DNA of 64,000 nucleotides from Ctena decussata (Eukaryota; Mollusca; Bivalvia; Lucinida; Lucinidae): the NCBI GenBank assembly GCA_963989385.1, contig OZ022502.1, positions 1,007,501 to 1,071,500 of the forward strand, written 5' to 3'. Positions 10,437-22,974 of this stretch are shown here, in pieces. Below the pieces are notes generated by a model. It saw nothing but the letters and a program-made list of their open reading frames with translations, had not been told where the DNA came from and did not search any database. Position numbers and translations under genes: made by a program. Position 1 is the stretch's first letter, and each line of letters starts with the position of its first letter.

Positions 10437-11697
10437 CGAGGTACGATCAAAAAGTTCTCGACCCAATATACTTAGATTTAATACATTGACACAAAATCCC
10501 AATCAGTCGACAATTTAATCTTATTAAAGGTATTTGGTTGAAGGAATAGGATTCCGACTTTTTTTATTATACCAGGAAGTCACTGTAAAGGGGAGAAGGG
10601 TGTGTCAAACTGACAAAATGTTAAAACAGTAATAAAGTACTTCTGTACGAAGAACATGTCTCCAACGGAAATTCATGGAGACTTCATGAAAAAACTTGGG
10701 AAGGAGTGTCCTTCTTATAGCACAGTGAAGAAATGGGCTGCTGAGTTTAGGAGTGGAGAGGAGAGCGTTGAAGATAATGAACGGTCTGGGCGCCCCAAAG
10801 AGGCTACCACAGATGAAAATGTTGAGATTGTACACAGTCTGGTTATGTGTGACAGGAGGCAAAACCTGCGAGATATAGCCAGCGAAGTCAATCCTGACTA
10901 ACATCTTAGGAATGTCAAGGTCTCGACAAGATGGGTACCACTTTGTTGATCGAAGATCAAGAAAGAACCAGGCTCGATATTTCTAGATTTCTCTTGTCTC
11001 GCTATGAAGAACACCCTGAGACATTTATCGACCGAGTTGTGACCCAGGATGAGACATGGGTCCATCACTTTGATCCAGAATCTATAAAGCAAAGCTTGCA
11101 GTGGAAGCACCCTGGCTCATCCCTCCTAAAATTTTAGAGAGTTTCTTCAGCAGAGAAGGTGATGGCCTCTGTCTGTGGGGATAATCAGAGAGTAATCATG
11201 GTTGATTATCTTGAGCAAGGTCGCACGATAAACGGTGCAAATTATGCAGAAGAACTGAGGCGGCAGCGTCAGGAGATTGTGAGGAAAAGCAGAAGAAAGT
11301 TAACTCTAGGCGTTTTGTTCTTGCAGGACAATGCACCTACTCACACGTTGCAAGTTGCCATGGCTGCTGCTACTGAATGCGGCTTCGAAGTCCTTTCTCA
11401 TCCCCCATATTCTCCTGATTTAGCCCCTCCGGCCTTTTATCGGTTTCCAAAGCTGAAAAGCTGAAAACTAACGTTCGTGGTGGACAATTCAGAAGCAATG
11501 AAGGTGTCATAGATGCAGTAAATGAGTACTTGTGGGACCAGGATAAAGACTTCTATTTTGAAGGGATAAGCAAACTAGAACAGCGATGGACAAAGTGCAT
11601 CAAGATGAAGGGAGATTATATTGAAAAGTATTTGCCAGCTTTACATTCCTGGGTATTCCGAAGTACAAGAGGCCGAAAACGTTTTGATTGCAAGAGC
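10437..11697 (+). mobile_element. mariner (DD34D) transposon, decayed
   Basis: The left end CGAGGTACGATCAAAAAGTT and the right end near 11670-11697 (GGCCGAAAACGTTTTGATTG) form a diverged terminal inverted repeat pair. TA lies just outside the left end. Between them is a broken mariner transposase on the plus strand. The right end and its target duplication have drifted, so that boundary is approximate. Confidence 0.75.
10656..11660 (+). pseudogene. mariner transposase, inactivated
   Basis: The N-terminal helix-turn-helix part (MSPTEIHGDFMKKLG, STVKKWAAEFRSG, ERSGRPKEATTDE) is open to 10901. A deletion and frame changes follow. The catalytic part runs in another frame with TQDETWVHHFDPES (first Asp), then a TAG at 11135, LFLQDNAPTHT (second Asp) and HPPYSPDLAPPAFYRF. 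In DD34D mariners the third Asp sits 34 residues after the second, in the PSD of a PSDxxLF motif. Here that position is Ala (PPAFYRF). A TGA at 11462 and another frameshift precede RGGQFRSNEGVIDAV and ERW/QRW-KCI-KGDYIE at the end. The copy cannot make active transposase. Confidence 0.85.
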
Positions 11698-14353
11698 AAA
11701 ACATGACGTTGATAGTATGTAGTAACGAAATAACAAAAAAAAAATAAGGAAACCAGCTTTTTCTCCTTCAACGAGGTGGTCATAATACTTCACCGTCTAT
11801 TTTTCTTTCTCCCCTTATGATATGCATAAAGTAACTTTGCTATTCTCGGAATTATTTCTGTATCGATATACCTTCATGTTAATGCACCATTAGACAAAAT
11901 GGGGGGGGGGGGGGGGGGAAGCAGCTTTTGTGACGTTTTTGCTTGATTTCTCGAACATACTAGCCCTTTCGAAATAAGGTCTTGCTTTGTAAGAATACAT
12001 TGGCATTAGGGAACAAATGGTTTTCGTCATTAGCTGACCCAGTTGAAAATAGAAAAACAGGTAGAGTTGCTTGTTCCATTTTAGTGTACCCATTCACCTT
12101 CGGACAACTGATGTTCTACGCTGGTTTATCATTGGTAACATAAGTCTGTTTGATTGATCATTTTGTACACAATTACTGCACATTTATACATCACTGTCCT
12201 ACACTGCATTCCGTAATAGTAAACACTGTACGAATTTGAATCAGATCTCGGTTGTAATTTGCATTCTCATCTTAATCTGCTTTAACAGTATCGACAATAG
12301 TAATTGCTCAAACTATCTGTAATTATGCTTTCCATTTTGGTACGAACCAGAGCAAAAAAAATTTCATATCGATGATGAACTGACTTTGATTTTTTCCCCA
12401 GATGGAGGTAAACAATGACTGCTGATATACGTCAGTAACAAACATACTCTATGTATGTTTGAGATGTGCGCAAAATCTTATGGTTGAACTCTTTCTATTC
12501 CAGAGTCTTTACATCTTTTTCATTGTTTAATATACATCCACGAAACATAGTTTTACAATAACAGTAAACGGATAGAATAAAAAACTTGGGAAAATCCCTA
12601 AGACTTCTCAAAATTATTCGTTACCTATAAAATATGATTTAATCAAGAGACAAACTTAATGCAATAATGTAGTTTTCAGTGATATCTAATTAATGTGTTA
12701 GGAGACCAAACTCATGCCGAACCAGTACTTGCTATTTGGAGGGCTGCACCAAATTCAGGCATGAGGTTACATGCGCAAACACTTAAATTATTGAATTGAG
12801 AGTTTCTGTTCTCATTTACATTTATATCACCCGCTTTGTCTTCCTTTTTTTTTTAATTGCAATTCGTCTTTATCCGGTGTCTCATATGGGGTATGCTAGA
12901 GATTTTGGCTTTTTGTGGGTATATTTATGTATATTGTAAACACGCATCAACAACTGATAAAATCAAATTAAATTCCACATCCCACACATAACTACACTTA
13001 ACGGGACAAGCTTTATTTATTTTTATTTACCCTTAATCAGAAGAAATCGACAACTGTATATCTGGCGAACCGCCATCAGTAAAATAGTAAGAAAGGGCCG
13101 TTGAATACATAAACCTGGCAAACATCCATCTTTGAAACGCGTGTATCTTCATGATTGCTACAGTATTGTACTCAACAGAACTAGTAAACAGTCGGCAATA
13201 AAAGTACAGACGACATCATCTAGTCAAAACAAGCAATCGTCTGACTGATAAAGTGTGTGTGTCACAATCATTTGTTTGTTAATAAACCAGACCAGGAATC
13301 TTGAATCCTAAGGGCAATTTTCTTTCTCGTTTCGGAAACTATTGCGTTTAATGATGCTTGCTTCAGAAGAAATGGATTTGTACCGATTGAAATCATTGCT
13401 TTTGTGTCGTTGGCGTAAGTACTGTACATTTTACATGTTCATGGGAAACGTGGAATAGTGTAACTTGACAGGCAGTTACATAAACTTAAATGATTGTTTT
13501 AGGTTATGGATACATGTATGAGGAGAGTCTTAGGGAGCAGCTAGTGTACGAATGTTCGATTTTAACAGGAATTACCAATTTTGTGGTCAATAAAATATAT
13601 AAATGAATAGGCTCAGTTTAGGCCCAAATCACAAAATACAGTCGGCCAAGAAACCGAAAGAAAAGTGAAAAGATAGTTAATGAGCAGGAACTCCTACAAT
13701 CAGATCCCATATCCAACCATCAAAACCAAATAGGAAAGAATGTATACATAGGTTGACTACAGTTCAGGAAAGCCACGCACGGTAATCCGAATGAACAGGT
13801 CTTTCTTTACTGGCCTTCCTAAAGAGGTACTTCTGTTTTGGTTCTTCTTGGTTGTTTTATGTGTTCTTTGTTGCTATGTCTGTTATTGATATATTGTTTG
13901 TGATGTTAAGGCTAGCCCACTGACCACCTACATAGGAATGGCTGTTCACATGGCTGCCGCTGATGATATCTTTAGTGCTGATTAATTTTATGTTGTCTTT
14001 TTCCCACATGGTGTCTTGGGTAGGATCTGGGATTGAATTCTGTCAGTTCCTGAGAATGTCTCTAGTTACTTTTCCTAACAGTCATTCAGTTACCCTAGCT
14101 GAATACATCACTCACGCAACAGGTGAACGAATGGTCCAACGAATGGAACAAGTAAGATAAACGAGAGAAACACAAACGAGAAAAAGGAACATCACATCTA
14201 ATAACTGACACCAAAGTCCAGCAAAGAAAAGCTGTACATGAATAAAATGACACCAAAAGCCGTTTTTTTGCCTAATGAAACGTACAAAACAAGTAAGACA
14301 TCTATTTTAGCTTTTTTTCTACTTCAAACCACAATCCCAAAACAGGAGGCAAT
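11698..14353. other. No gene seen; short fragments of repeat family R
   Basis: The stretch contains a run of 18 G at 11901-11918. Two fragments resembling retroelement 3'-end family R occur at about 13688-13790 (minus) and 13992-14065 (plus). The latter matches 21943-22005 inverted, sharing CCCACATGGTGTCTTGGGT. Nothing else is recognised. Confidence 0.5.
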
Positions 14354-14640
14354 GTTTAGTTTAGTTTAGTTTAAACATATTTTATTGCCAAATAATCTAT
14401 ACAGCAACTGGGTTGGACCACAAGTTCTTACAACATTAATTACGGTCCTCCCCATACATTTGTATAATACAAAGTTACAGGCAATGACATGAAAAATTAG
14501 ACATACTATAAGTAAGGTGTAAATTCTATAGAGCTCAAACATACAATTTGAAAGACAGAAAACATGTACAAAGAAAGTAGCAACAACTAATGCAGTAAGC
14601 AGCATCCAGTCTAACATCAACAGCAGCCATTACGATATAT
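14354..14640 (-). repeat. 3' end of a retroposon with (TAAAC)n tail
   Basis: On the minus strand the sequence ends GCAATAAAATATGTTTAAAC and then repeats TAAAC, a short-repeat tail like those at the 3' ends of many LINEs and SINEs. An 84-codon minus-strand open frame spans it, but I recognise no domain and do not call it a gene. The parent element is unknown. Confidence 0.5.
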
Positions 14641-15601
14641 CAGGCAGGTAAGGAGGGGAGGGGGGTAGCGAATGGGTTGGGGGAAGGAAATGGAACTGGT
14701 CTTTCTGTACCCTCGAACTGGTTCTTCAGGAGGCAATGTGGGCAACTATACTGGTGGCACATTGTCAAGCACCCAGCAAGCAGGATCCGCATCAAATGTT
14801 TTCGGCTTCGAACCGACTTAAGTTATAACTTTGAAAATTTGGTGTTTGAATTTAACGTTGGTCTCATCGGTTAATGCATTTGCATAATCATAACTCGTAA
14901 GATTGAGTATTTCTCCCTCTAAAAGCGTTTACTAAATAACAACTGTTTCTCGTACTTTTAATGAAATCTTAACTAACACTGCCGAAAGATTAAATAAGTT
15001 CGTGTTCTCAAGTTCATAGTGATTTAGGGTGTTTGAGGAAGTTGATTAATGAGCTCCGTGTCATGCGAAGACATTATATTTATTCTCCAAGGCTGTTGTT
15101 ATGGCCCGAGTAATTGGAATTAGGCTACAAAACCAGTCTTTAAATAACATCAGTTGATGTTGAAGAATGTTGATTAAATGTTTTAGCAGATGTAGCACGA
15201 CAGCAGGGCCAATGAACATTTAGGCTTCTAGCCGTAAGTAAGTTAACTCAACTATTAAGTCCCACCAAAATTAACTTTCATAAAAAAGACGGGTTCTTGT
15301 CTAAGAACTGGTTCCTCAACGTATGTTCTGTGGAAAGCATAGTGAACTATTGGAAATAGTGTGATGCAGGCTGTATTGGAGAAAATTAATTTACATGTAG
15401 TTTTCTGTTCTGGTAATCATATTGCTAAAGACAGAAGCGTCGACGTACCAAAATCATAAGCCTAAACTCATAAACAATAGAAACTTTGAAAATCGAAAAT
15501 ATTTAGTTATCAAGAAAGGACAAGTTATAATTTTTACCTATTTACATGTACGTCAGGAAAAAATGATTCCACCTTATTTGTTTTTTCAGTATTTAGTTGT
15601 A
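14641..15601. other. No recognisable feature
   Basis: Apart from G-rich bases at 14650-14690 I see nothing structured. A short stretch around 15045-15070 (ATGAGCTCCGTGTCATG) recurs near 29970. Confidence 0.4.
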
Positions 15602-15830
15602 TACCTCCGTGGCCAAACGGATAAAAGTGCAGAGTTTTTTTAACAATAGGTCTCTCACCGCTGTGTATGCAAGCCTGTGCTGTGCAAATGTGAGAAAGCC
15701 AAGTTCTACAAATGGAAGGTCAGATGATTTTTCCTAAGGCACTGCGTTTTTTATCCAACTCTGCTTAGCGGTCGGCTTGACATAAGAAGAATATTCTTTA
15801 ACAGGCCGTAAAACCCGTATATAATAGTTT
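15602..15830 (+). repeat. tRNA-derived SINE of a bivalve-type family
   Basis: The copy begins CCTCCGTGGCCAAACGGATA, with the A box region of a Leu/Ser-like tRNA, continues with CTCACCGCTGTG and a degenerate B box, and has a body with GAGAAAGCCAAG and GGAAGGTCAG and a GTAAAACCC end. From memory this order matches a SINE abundant in bivalves. This copy is diverged. Confidence 0.6.
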
Positions 15831-16994
15831 TATGTCCTAAATGTCTGTATGCAATTTAAGTTAACCATGTATTTGGTTTAAACAATATTTATTTCAAGAA
15901 AACGAGCACATACAAATGTACAGAATCAATTATCGGGATTTGGTCGGAAGCTCTAGGCTTGTAAAGACCATCTCCCCATATATTTCTATTGTTCTTTGAA
16001 CTTCAACAGACAGAGAACTGAATTACATTCATCTGAATGTTTTAAATCATTTAAGAGAAACACAAATGCATGATAATATTCTGCCACCTTCTTCTGCAGC
16101 CTTAATAGTTGATAAGGCAGTGTTGTTTCTGTTCAACTGTATTTTTGTAATGATTGAGAGCCAATGAATTCACTGTCAAGAAAGGTCATTATTACAGCGC
16201 TCTTTAGAATGTTGTTGAATAGAGTCAAGAAATTAATTTCTGATTACTTGTACTTTCTCTAGTTGTAATGAATATACGTTAGTTCTCTAAACTCTACACG
16301 CTGCTTGAAAGATCATTGCCTGTAACTTTGTTCTTTAATCTTTATGGGTTTTTTTAGATAGATTTGTGACATCGCCATAGCAAAGTTCATATAATCAAGC
16401 CTGCATTAATTCATTTATTTATTTTATTATTTTTTTATATTATACTTGTATTTTCTTCTCTGTTTTTATTAGAAATTAAATAAATATTTCATAAAAGGCC
16501 GAAATTACAAAGACCTGTTCTCCCGGACGATATCACAAAGACATGTTCTCACAGGACACCAAAAGAGAAACTAAAGGACCTAAAAACAAAACAAAGAACT
16601 AAATAGAAAATAAACAACGACAGACGGCCCAGAGTCATTACTTGTGGCACCTGAAGAGAAATCGGGTAAAATGTTTATACATATACGTTCAAGCAGGTAA
16701 CTCTAACAACTATAGCCATCTTAGTTTCTGGCTTGATTTCGAACTCTGGCAGTTTACAAAGTAAAAAGATAAAAATTATCAGAAACTTAACTTCCATGTC
16801 CTGGCTCTAAAACCAAAAGGGAAAAAATGTATTCACCTAACAGACAACAGTTCACGACAGGAACGCTTGTTAAAACCACCGAGCCAACAGCTCATCCCAG
16901 ACAGGTGGTCAATCAGCTACCTTAACTAACAGTTAGCGAACAGAAATATTGATATGGGCATTGACGGTGACGAGGGTGCAACTATAATAATCTT
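15831..16994. other. AT-rich stretch with one fragment of repeat family R
   Basis: Bases 16784-16925 resemble retroelement 3'-end family R (minus), with CCACCGAGCCAACAGCTCAT and GGTGGTCAATCAGCTACC. I see nothing else. Confidence 0.45.
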
Positions 16995-17745
16995 CATGTC
17001 GCTGGCCGGGTTTGAACCCTCACGGATGCGGCGACAGCGCCTAGCACTGCAATGTACGTCAGCTTTAACCATTACGCTACCGAGACGTCCCGAAAAAAGG
17101 ACGCTCAAATAACGTATATAAAGCTAACCGACGTTGCAGTACACTCCGTATATAGGGGTTTCTATTTATTATTAACTTCATTTTTTCTACCGAATTATGA
17201 TATTTCTCTCATTAATGGAGGCGACACATGTCTTTTCAACCACAATGGAGACATAATTCGTTGTAAATATTTTACATGTCGCTGGCCGGGTTTGAACCCT
17301 CACGGATGTGGCGACAGCGCCTAGCACTGCTATGTACGTCAGCTTTAACCATTACGCTACCGAGACGTCCCCAAAAAGGACGCTCAAATAGCGTATATAA
17401 AGCTTACCGACGTTGCAGTACACTCCGTATATAGGGGTTTCTATTTATTATTAACTTCATTTTTTCTACCGAATTATGATATTTCTCTCATTAATGGAGG
17501 CGACACATGTCTTTTCAACCACAATGGAGACATAATTCGTTGTAAATATTTTACATGTCGCTGGCCGGGTTTGAACCCTCACGGATGTGGCGACAGCGCC
17601 TAGCACTGCAATGTACGTCAGCTTTAACCATTACGCTACCGAGACGTCCCCAAAAAAGGACACTTAAATAACGTATATAAAGCTAACCGACGTTGCAGTA
17701 CACTCCGTATATAGGGGTTTCTATTTATTATTAACTTCATTTATT
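16995..17745 (-). repeat. tRNA-headed SINE in a tandem array, 2.7 units of about 280 bp
   Basis: Units start at 16995, 17275 and 17554, so the periods are 280 and 279 bases. On the minus strand each unit has a tRNA-like head with CTCGGTAGCGTAATGGTTAA (A box region) and GGTTCAAACCC (a good B box), at about 17091-16996, 17371-17276 and 17650-17555. The head is followed by an AT-rich body. The units are nearly identical, so the array is young or homogenised. Near 17748-17777 a short inverted copy of the body segment TTCATTTTTTCTACCGAATT follows. Confidence 0.75.
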
Positions 17746-17777
17746 GTGATTATAATTTGGTAGAAAAAATGAAGTAT

Positions 17778-19117
17778 AATAATTGAGTTTCCTTTTTTTA
17801 CTTTAGTACTCATTTTGTATTTATTGGTTAGAGTGGTACATACACTTATAGTATAAACTATAATGGTAAACATGCTAAAGTCATAAGTCCATTCGTAAGT
17901 AGTATAAGAGATCACACATGGATAATTACTTAAGCGGCGTAAAGCGATGTAACGTATGCACAATAAACCAGAGGTCAGAATGCAAGGTGCTAATGGTTCA
18001 TTGCAAGTATCGCAAATATAAATTAATGAGTCTGAACACTTATTTGGTTTCCAGTGCATCAAAACAAGATGTGTCGCTGCATGCATTAACTAGTTCAAAA
18101 ACCCAGTGGTTTATGCTACCGTCCGTTCCAATTCAGGTACTTCTTATACGGGGTATATTTGTTATAATTCTAGCACTAAATTCACATGTTCAAATACCCA
18201 GTTTGCGTTTCCCCTTTTTGTAGGTTTTGAATAGAATAGCTGTAAAATACATGATTGTGGTTTTTTTTGTATTTTATATGCCTTTGGGTGTTTGTTGCTT
18301 GAATGGGGTTTTCTGGTGTCGAAAATATGCCCTGATATTTGGTCGTTTGTATGTTTATACTTGGTGTTTTAAGAAGGTTGTGATTTGTGTTTGTGCCCTT
18401 TCTTTGGTATCTTTATTCGTAATTTTTCGTGAGCTGTAGCTTTCCCTGTTTTTTTTTATTTATTGATTTATTTTTACTTTCGCATCTGCATATGTATAAT
18501 GTGTTTTACTATGCTGAAATTCATATGTGTTAACAGTAGGTGGCAAACACTCTGTCAAACTAGCGTTTAGGTTTTTTCAAGAGACGTTTACACATATTTA
18601 CTAATATGTCGACAGAAATATACTCGGAAATGTGTATGGTATCTTCATAATTGTCGTTTTAAATTGCCTGAAACCGTTGATGTGAATGATGTTTTCTTCG
18701 ATAAATTGTGGCATATGTACTTTTATTCCTCACATAGCCCAAAACTGTGCTTTTGCTAGGTTTCTATTATTTGCCTCACGAGACGAAACAATGTCCAGTG
18801 TGTGGCTAGAGTCGTGGTGCTTAAGCTCAAAAAATTGTTGGAAAAGTTTTGTTTAAGAGAAGTTGTTCGACTTGCGTAGACGTTCCTTTACCTAAGCAAT
18901 GGGACCTCACAAAGAAATACAAATCAAATCAAGCCATCCGATGAAACAAAGACAAAGGTTTATGACAAGCACAGCATCAATGACCACTAAAGCTAAGGAA
19001 CTTAGAAAAATACTAAATGGACCATTCTGGGCCCGGTCAAAGACATAATCTAGCTATGTTCTATATTGACAGAGATTACAACAGGCTTCAATTATTCTAG
19101 ATCAGCGTCTTGTATAT
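17778..19117. other. No gene seen
   Basis: Open frames of 70-121 codons at 17721-18086 (minus), 17918-18223 and 18227-18439 (plus) have no recognisable domain and low-complexity composition. I treat them as chance. Confidence 0.4.
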
Positions 19118-19335
19118 TATTTGGATCCTTTTGAAACCAATCAGTTTTTGAATTGACTTCCCAATTAAAATTAAGATATTACAGTATGCTTTTTCTGGTT
19201 TCGTCACCAGATATTGTCAGGGTCACTGACGAGGCTTTATTAGCCGAAACTACGTAGTCTGGCCCCTGTTCCTACTTCTGTATGTATTCTCTGCTCTTGA
19301 AGGAACTTTTTAAGATTTTAATTTCTAATTACAGA
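19118..19335 (+). repeat. Hammerhead-bearing repeat family H, copy 1
   Basis: The copy runs from TTGGATCCTTTTGAAACCAA to GCTCTTGAAGGAAC. It aligns along its length with copies at 55765-55965 and 59180-59400, sharing ACAGTATG, the hammerhead region and TCTGCTCTTGAAGGAACT. No open frame. It carries the only intact ribozyme core of the three. Confidence 0.75.
19220..19265 (+). ncRNA. Type I hammerhead ribozyme motif, core intact
   Basis: The core CUGACGA (19226-19232) matches CUGANGA, and GAA (19246-19248) follows stem II. Stem II is GGC/GCC (19233-19235 with 19243-19245), extendable by one U-A pair. Stem III is ACUA/UAGU (19249-19252 with 19255-19258) with a two-base loop. C19259 is the expected cleavage position. 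Stem I pairs 19220-19225 with 19260-19265, six pairs including one G-U, open at both ends, so the fold is type I. The very short stem III suggests action as a dimer, as known for small hammerheads in animal retroelements. Self-cleavage is predicted, not shown. Confidence 0.75.
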
Positions 19336-22300
19336 AAAACGAATGCGAACAAATCATATTTCTTGTGAGTCATCAAAAAGACCGCGATTTTTATATTTTC
19401 CATCAAAATATTAATTCATATAACGGCAGTACCTAGAGGTCGTACAACTCTGCATAGCTAAACCCCCACTTTAAAAAAATTTAGACGACCCACGCCCGGG
19501 AACATCTTGCCACTGCATTCTTCAGAAAAAGATAATTATTGAATGTATATAAGTATATAATACCTGCGACCAATTACAACTAATCTTGATCTTGACTTTC
19601 AGATTGCCTGATAGGAACAGATAGTATCACAGGATTCATCATGCTTACGTATTAATTAAAAGATAATAGTAGACTTTCAGCTTTATTTCTTCTGGAGATG
19701 CAAAGATTCTGGCTGAATTGTGATCGTTATGAACAATTTATAATTCTGTATTTTTGAAATGCATGTACATATTTTTAAGTAAAGTTTGGTGATTTTGTCT
19801 GTCAACCACAGCAGTATATATTGTCAACTACAGCCAACAAAATGTGTTCATAGTTTGCACTATCTATAGTGTAATATAATCATTTTCTCCCTTTGTGTAT
19901 TTAATAGTCAGAGAAAATGTTTGTTTTTGTTTAAGATTTTTAACTGTGAATTTACTTGTGTTCGATATGTACAACATATACTCATCGCATACCCTTGCAT
20001 CTAATCATAACATTATTGTGTTATATTAATGGTGATATAATCGAATCAGTAGACGTCAGTATGAGGTGACAGTATGGTGACTTAATGATTTTATTATTTT
20101 GCATACATTACAATGATATCAGTTTCAAGTGGAATTAGCATAATCAGGAAGAATGTTTCACAAATTTACTGAACAAAAATAAAACCTTCAGAGATTTTTT
20201 TTCATAATTCTCCGCAACCTCGCAAATGTGTAATATATTTCAGATTGGTAAGACGTCTAATTACTCAAATCATAGAGAGTTAGCGGCTCATGTTTGTCCT
20301 ACCCGGAGCTATCTGACTTACTTTTTTTAAACAAATCGGACCGTAACTTTAATTGTTTCATGTGCGGAAGAAAGTTTTCTTGCATAGAATTAACATTAAT
20401 TCCTGTGCGCACAAAAACACTTTGAACGCTCATGTAGATTGTAAGCACGCCGTGAAACTAAACATTAAAGATTGAACACTTTCGAATAATCTCCGTTTGA
20501 GAAAATCATTCAGAGATTTTTGTAATGATGTTGTTTCAATACCAGTTCGTCTCTTTTTTTTTTCTTCTTCGAGATTTGGTTATTACTTTAGCAGACTCAA
20601 AGTCTTTATCATCAAATTAGTTTAAAAACCTTTTCCTACAGTACTATAAAGATTTAAAATGTTATGTTAATTCAAATGAAACTGTGAATCTGTGACATGA
20701 TGATGACTTGCGTTGTCTTTGGTGCCCATTGGTAATGGGCATGAGACTGAAAGCAGTAACTGTATTTAAACGCCTAGTAGCTGAGGCTTGTGTTCGTTCT
20801 AAGAATGCCTGATTTGTTTCTTGAAATGCTAGTACTATGGTCATCTGTAATGCTGTTCACATTCCCTTCTACATCTTTCTTGTGGCGCCAAAGGTATAAT
20901 GATGTGAAATGATGAAAGTATTACGGACGGGTCATAATTACAGACCATAGCCTTTCCCGAGCATAGAAAGGAACAGTTAACCAACTTTACAACACAAATG
21001 AGCCAAAATAATGAGAACAAGGACAACCAGCATCGTCTTTCCAAACGAAGCAATCGCCTTGCTATATAAGACTCTATAAATATAACACTGTGGCCCAAAA
21101 CAAGACATAGCCTGAAACGCTATGCACCCAGTAGCCACGCAACCGTTCAAATAATCATCGAATAATCAGTAGTAAAACCCTGAACATTAGTTCCACATTG
21201 TTCTTAATTCGGATTGCAAAGAGGTTTCCTAACTCAATCAGTAACACATTAAAAATGTAATAAAATAAAGACACATTTAAATCAGATTAAATTTCTTCCA
21301 TAAAACAGAGATAAGGGCTCGTGTAAAATACTGCAGCAATGACTTCCAGGGGTTGAGCAAACCACTCGCTGAACCAAGGCGGGTCGCCACAGACTTAATA
21401 TTTTTATACCTGTAACTTTCATTGAGATATCCTCTGTGTGACTGTTTTTTAATGTAACTAACTTATCAGAAGGAATCAAGACACTAATAAGAGTAGGTTA
21501 ACAATATATGAGTTTCGTCTTAAATGATTTTCTCATTAATTGGATTTATTCGACACATCTCTTTGAGCTGACCTTCCAGAAATACAAAATATTGATATTT
21601 GAAATTACCAAGCCCTTTAATTATTGTTTATCAGAGAAGATAACATATGATTAAGTAAAGTAATTGTCAACAAGTAAGAGATGGTTTGATAAAGCTGCAA
21701 CCAACACAAAAAACACAACATTATATGGACGCACATAGATACAATGGTAACAGACAAATGTAGTAATTATGTTTTTCCTTTGGTTATTACAAGTGTATAT
21801 GCTCTTAAAAGCTAATGAACATGGTTATTATTCGTAGATCTCAAGGTTGAACTGAGTCTTGGTTGCTCACTCTCAAGTTTTTTTCTCATGTGCGCGTTAA
21901 TGTTTAAGTTTAAAAATATTAAAAGCAAGGAAGAAAATTCTCAGGAACAATTCCAGACCCAACCCAAGACACCATGTGGGAAAGAGACAACACAACACAA
22001 TGTGCGTAACATTGATACAAGTCTTTTTACACTTTGACGTATATCGTTTTATTAAAGATTTTACTTGTTACGTCTAAGTTTGCGAACTTTTCCTCGAGGT
22101 GTCATTGTCGGGAATGGGCACTTCGGGTCATCTGCTGAAATTTTTGGATAAATAACATGTATATCCACAGACAATATACAAAATGGAGAAAGGATGCAAG
22201 GTTTGTTAAGGTCGGCAGACTGTGCAACAAACAATACCCATGTATGCATATAGATGGATGGCTACGATATGTTTTGTTCAGACTGAATTTTACAAGTAGA

Positions 22301-22974
22301 CATTTTCTAGTTATCCTATACTTATTTCTAGTCCAGTACGTTGAACTGTTTATATTGATTGTTGTTTCTTGCATCATATAAATAAATGTTATATCCGTTT
22401 TATTAGTTTTTGACAATGGCCAGTCTGCGACTAGCATTAAATAGTGGATCAGACAGGATCAGACATATAATATTGAAATGTCATACTAAAGGTAATATAA
22501 GGAGATTAATACAATACAAAACGACAAAACGGCGCTGCAGACACATTCAGGTAAACAAAGAGGGACTGCAACGAAATGTGCGCCTTTGTCTGTAGGAAGT
22601 AAAACTACCAAAAAGTTAAAATAATTTAGTGCATACAAATTCAAAGTTTGTTGTGATACTACGTAACGGCTATATATGAAACAAGAATTCGCTCTGTGTA
22701 GCAGCAGTTTCACTATCAATGGGACGAAGATATGCGACTTCGCATTTTTGGTCTTGTTTCTCCTTCTTTTTTCGGTTTCTTGTGTGGTTGGGGCTTTTCC
22801 TGGGTATCATCCGAGGTACATGAATCCTTGGAAACGTCTTACTGCTGTCGGTGTGACGTGATGACGACTTTATTTTGACGCCATGTGCCAGCTGGGATTA
22901 TTTATACTTTTTAAGGTCCCGTAAACATTCCAAGCAAAATTCATATAGAATAGATATAATCTTTTCTTGATTTT
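19336..22974. other. No gene seen
   Basis: The stretch holds many short chance open frames. A short inverted match (21943-22005) to 13992-14065 belongs to retroelement 3'-end family R. Nothing else is recognised. Confidence 0.45.

Noticed and set aside
16996..17650. Three tRNA genes on the minus strand
   Set aside because: The A and B boxes are good, but the spacing and arms do not give a foldable tRNA, and each sits in a 280-bp repeated unit, so they are SINE heads.
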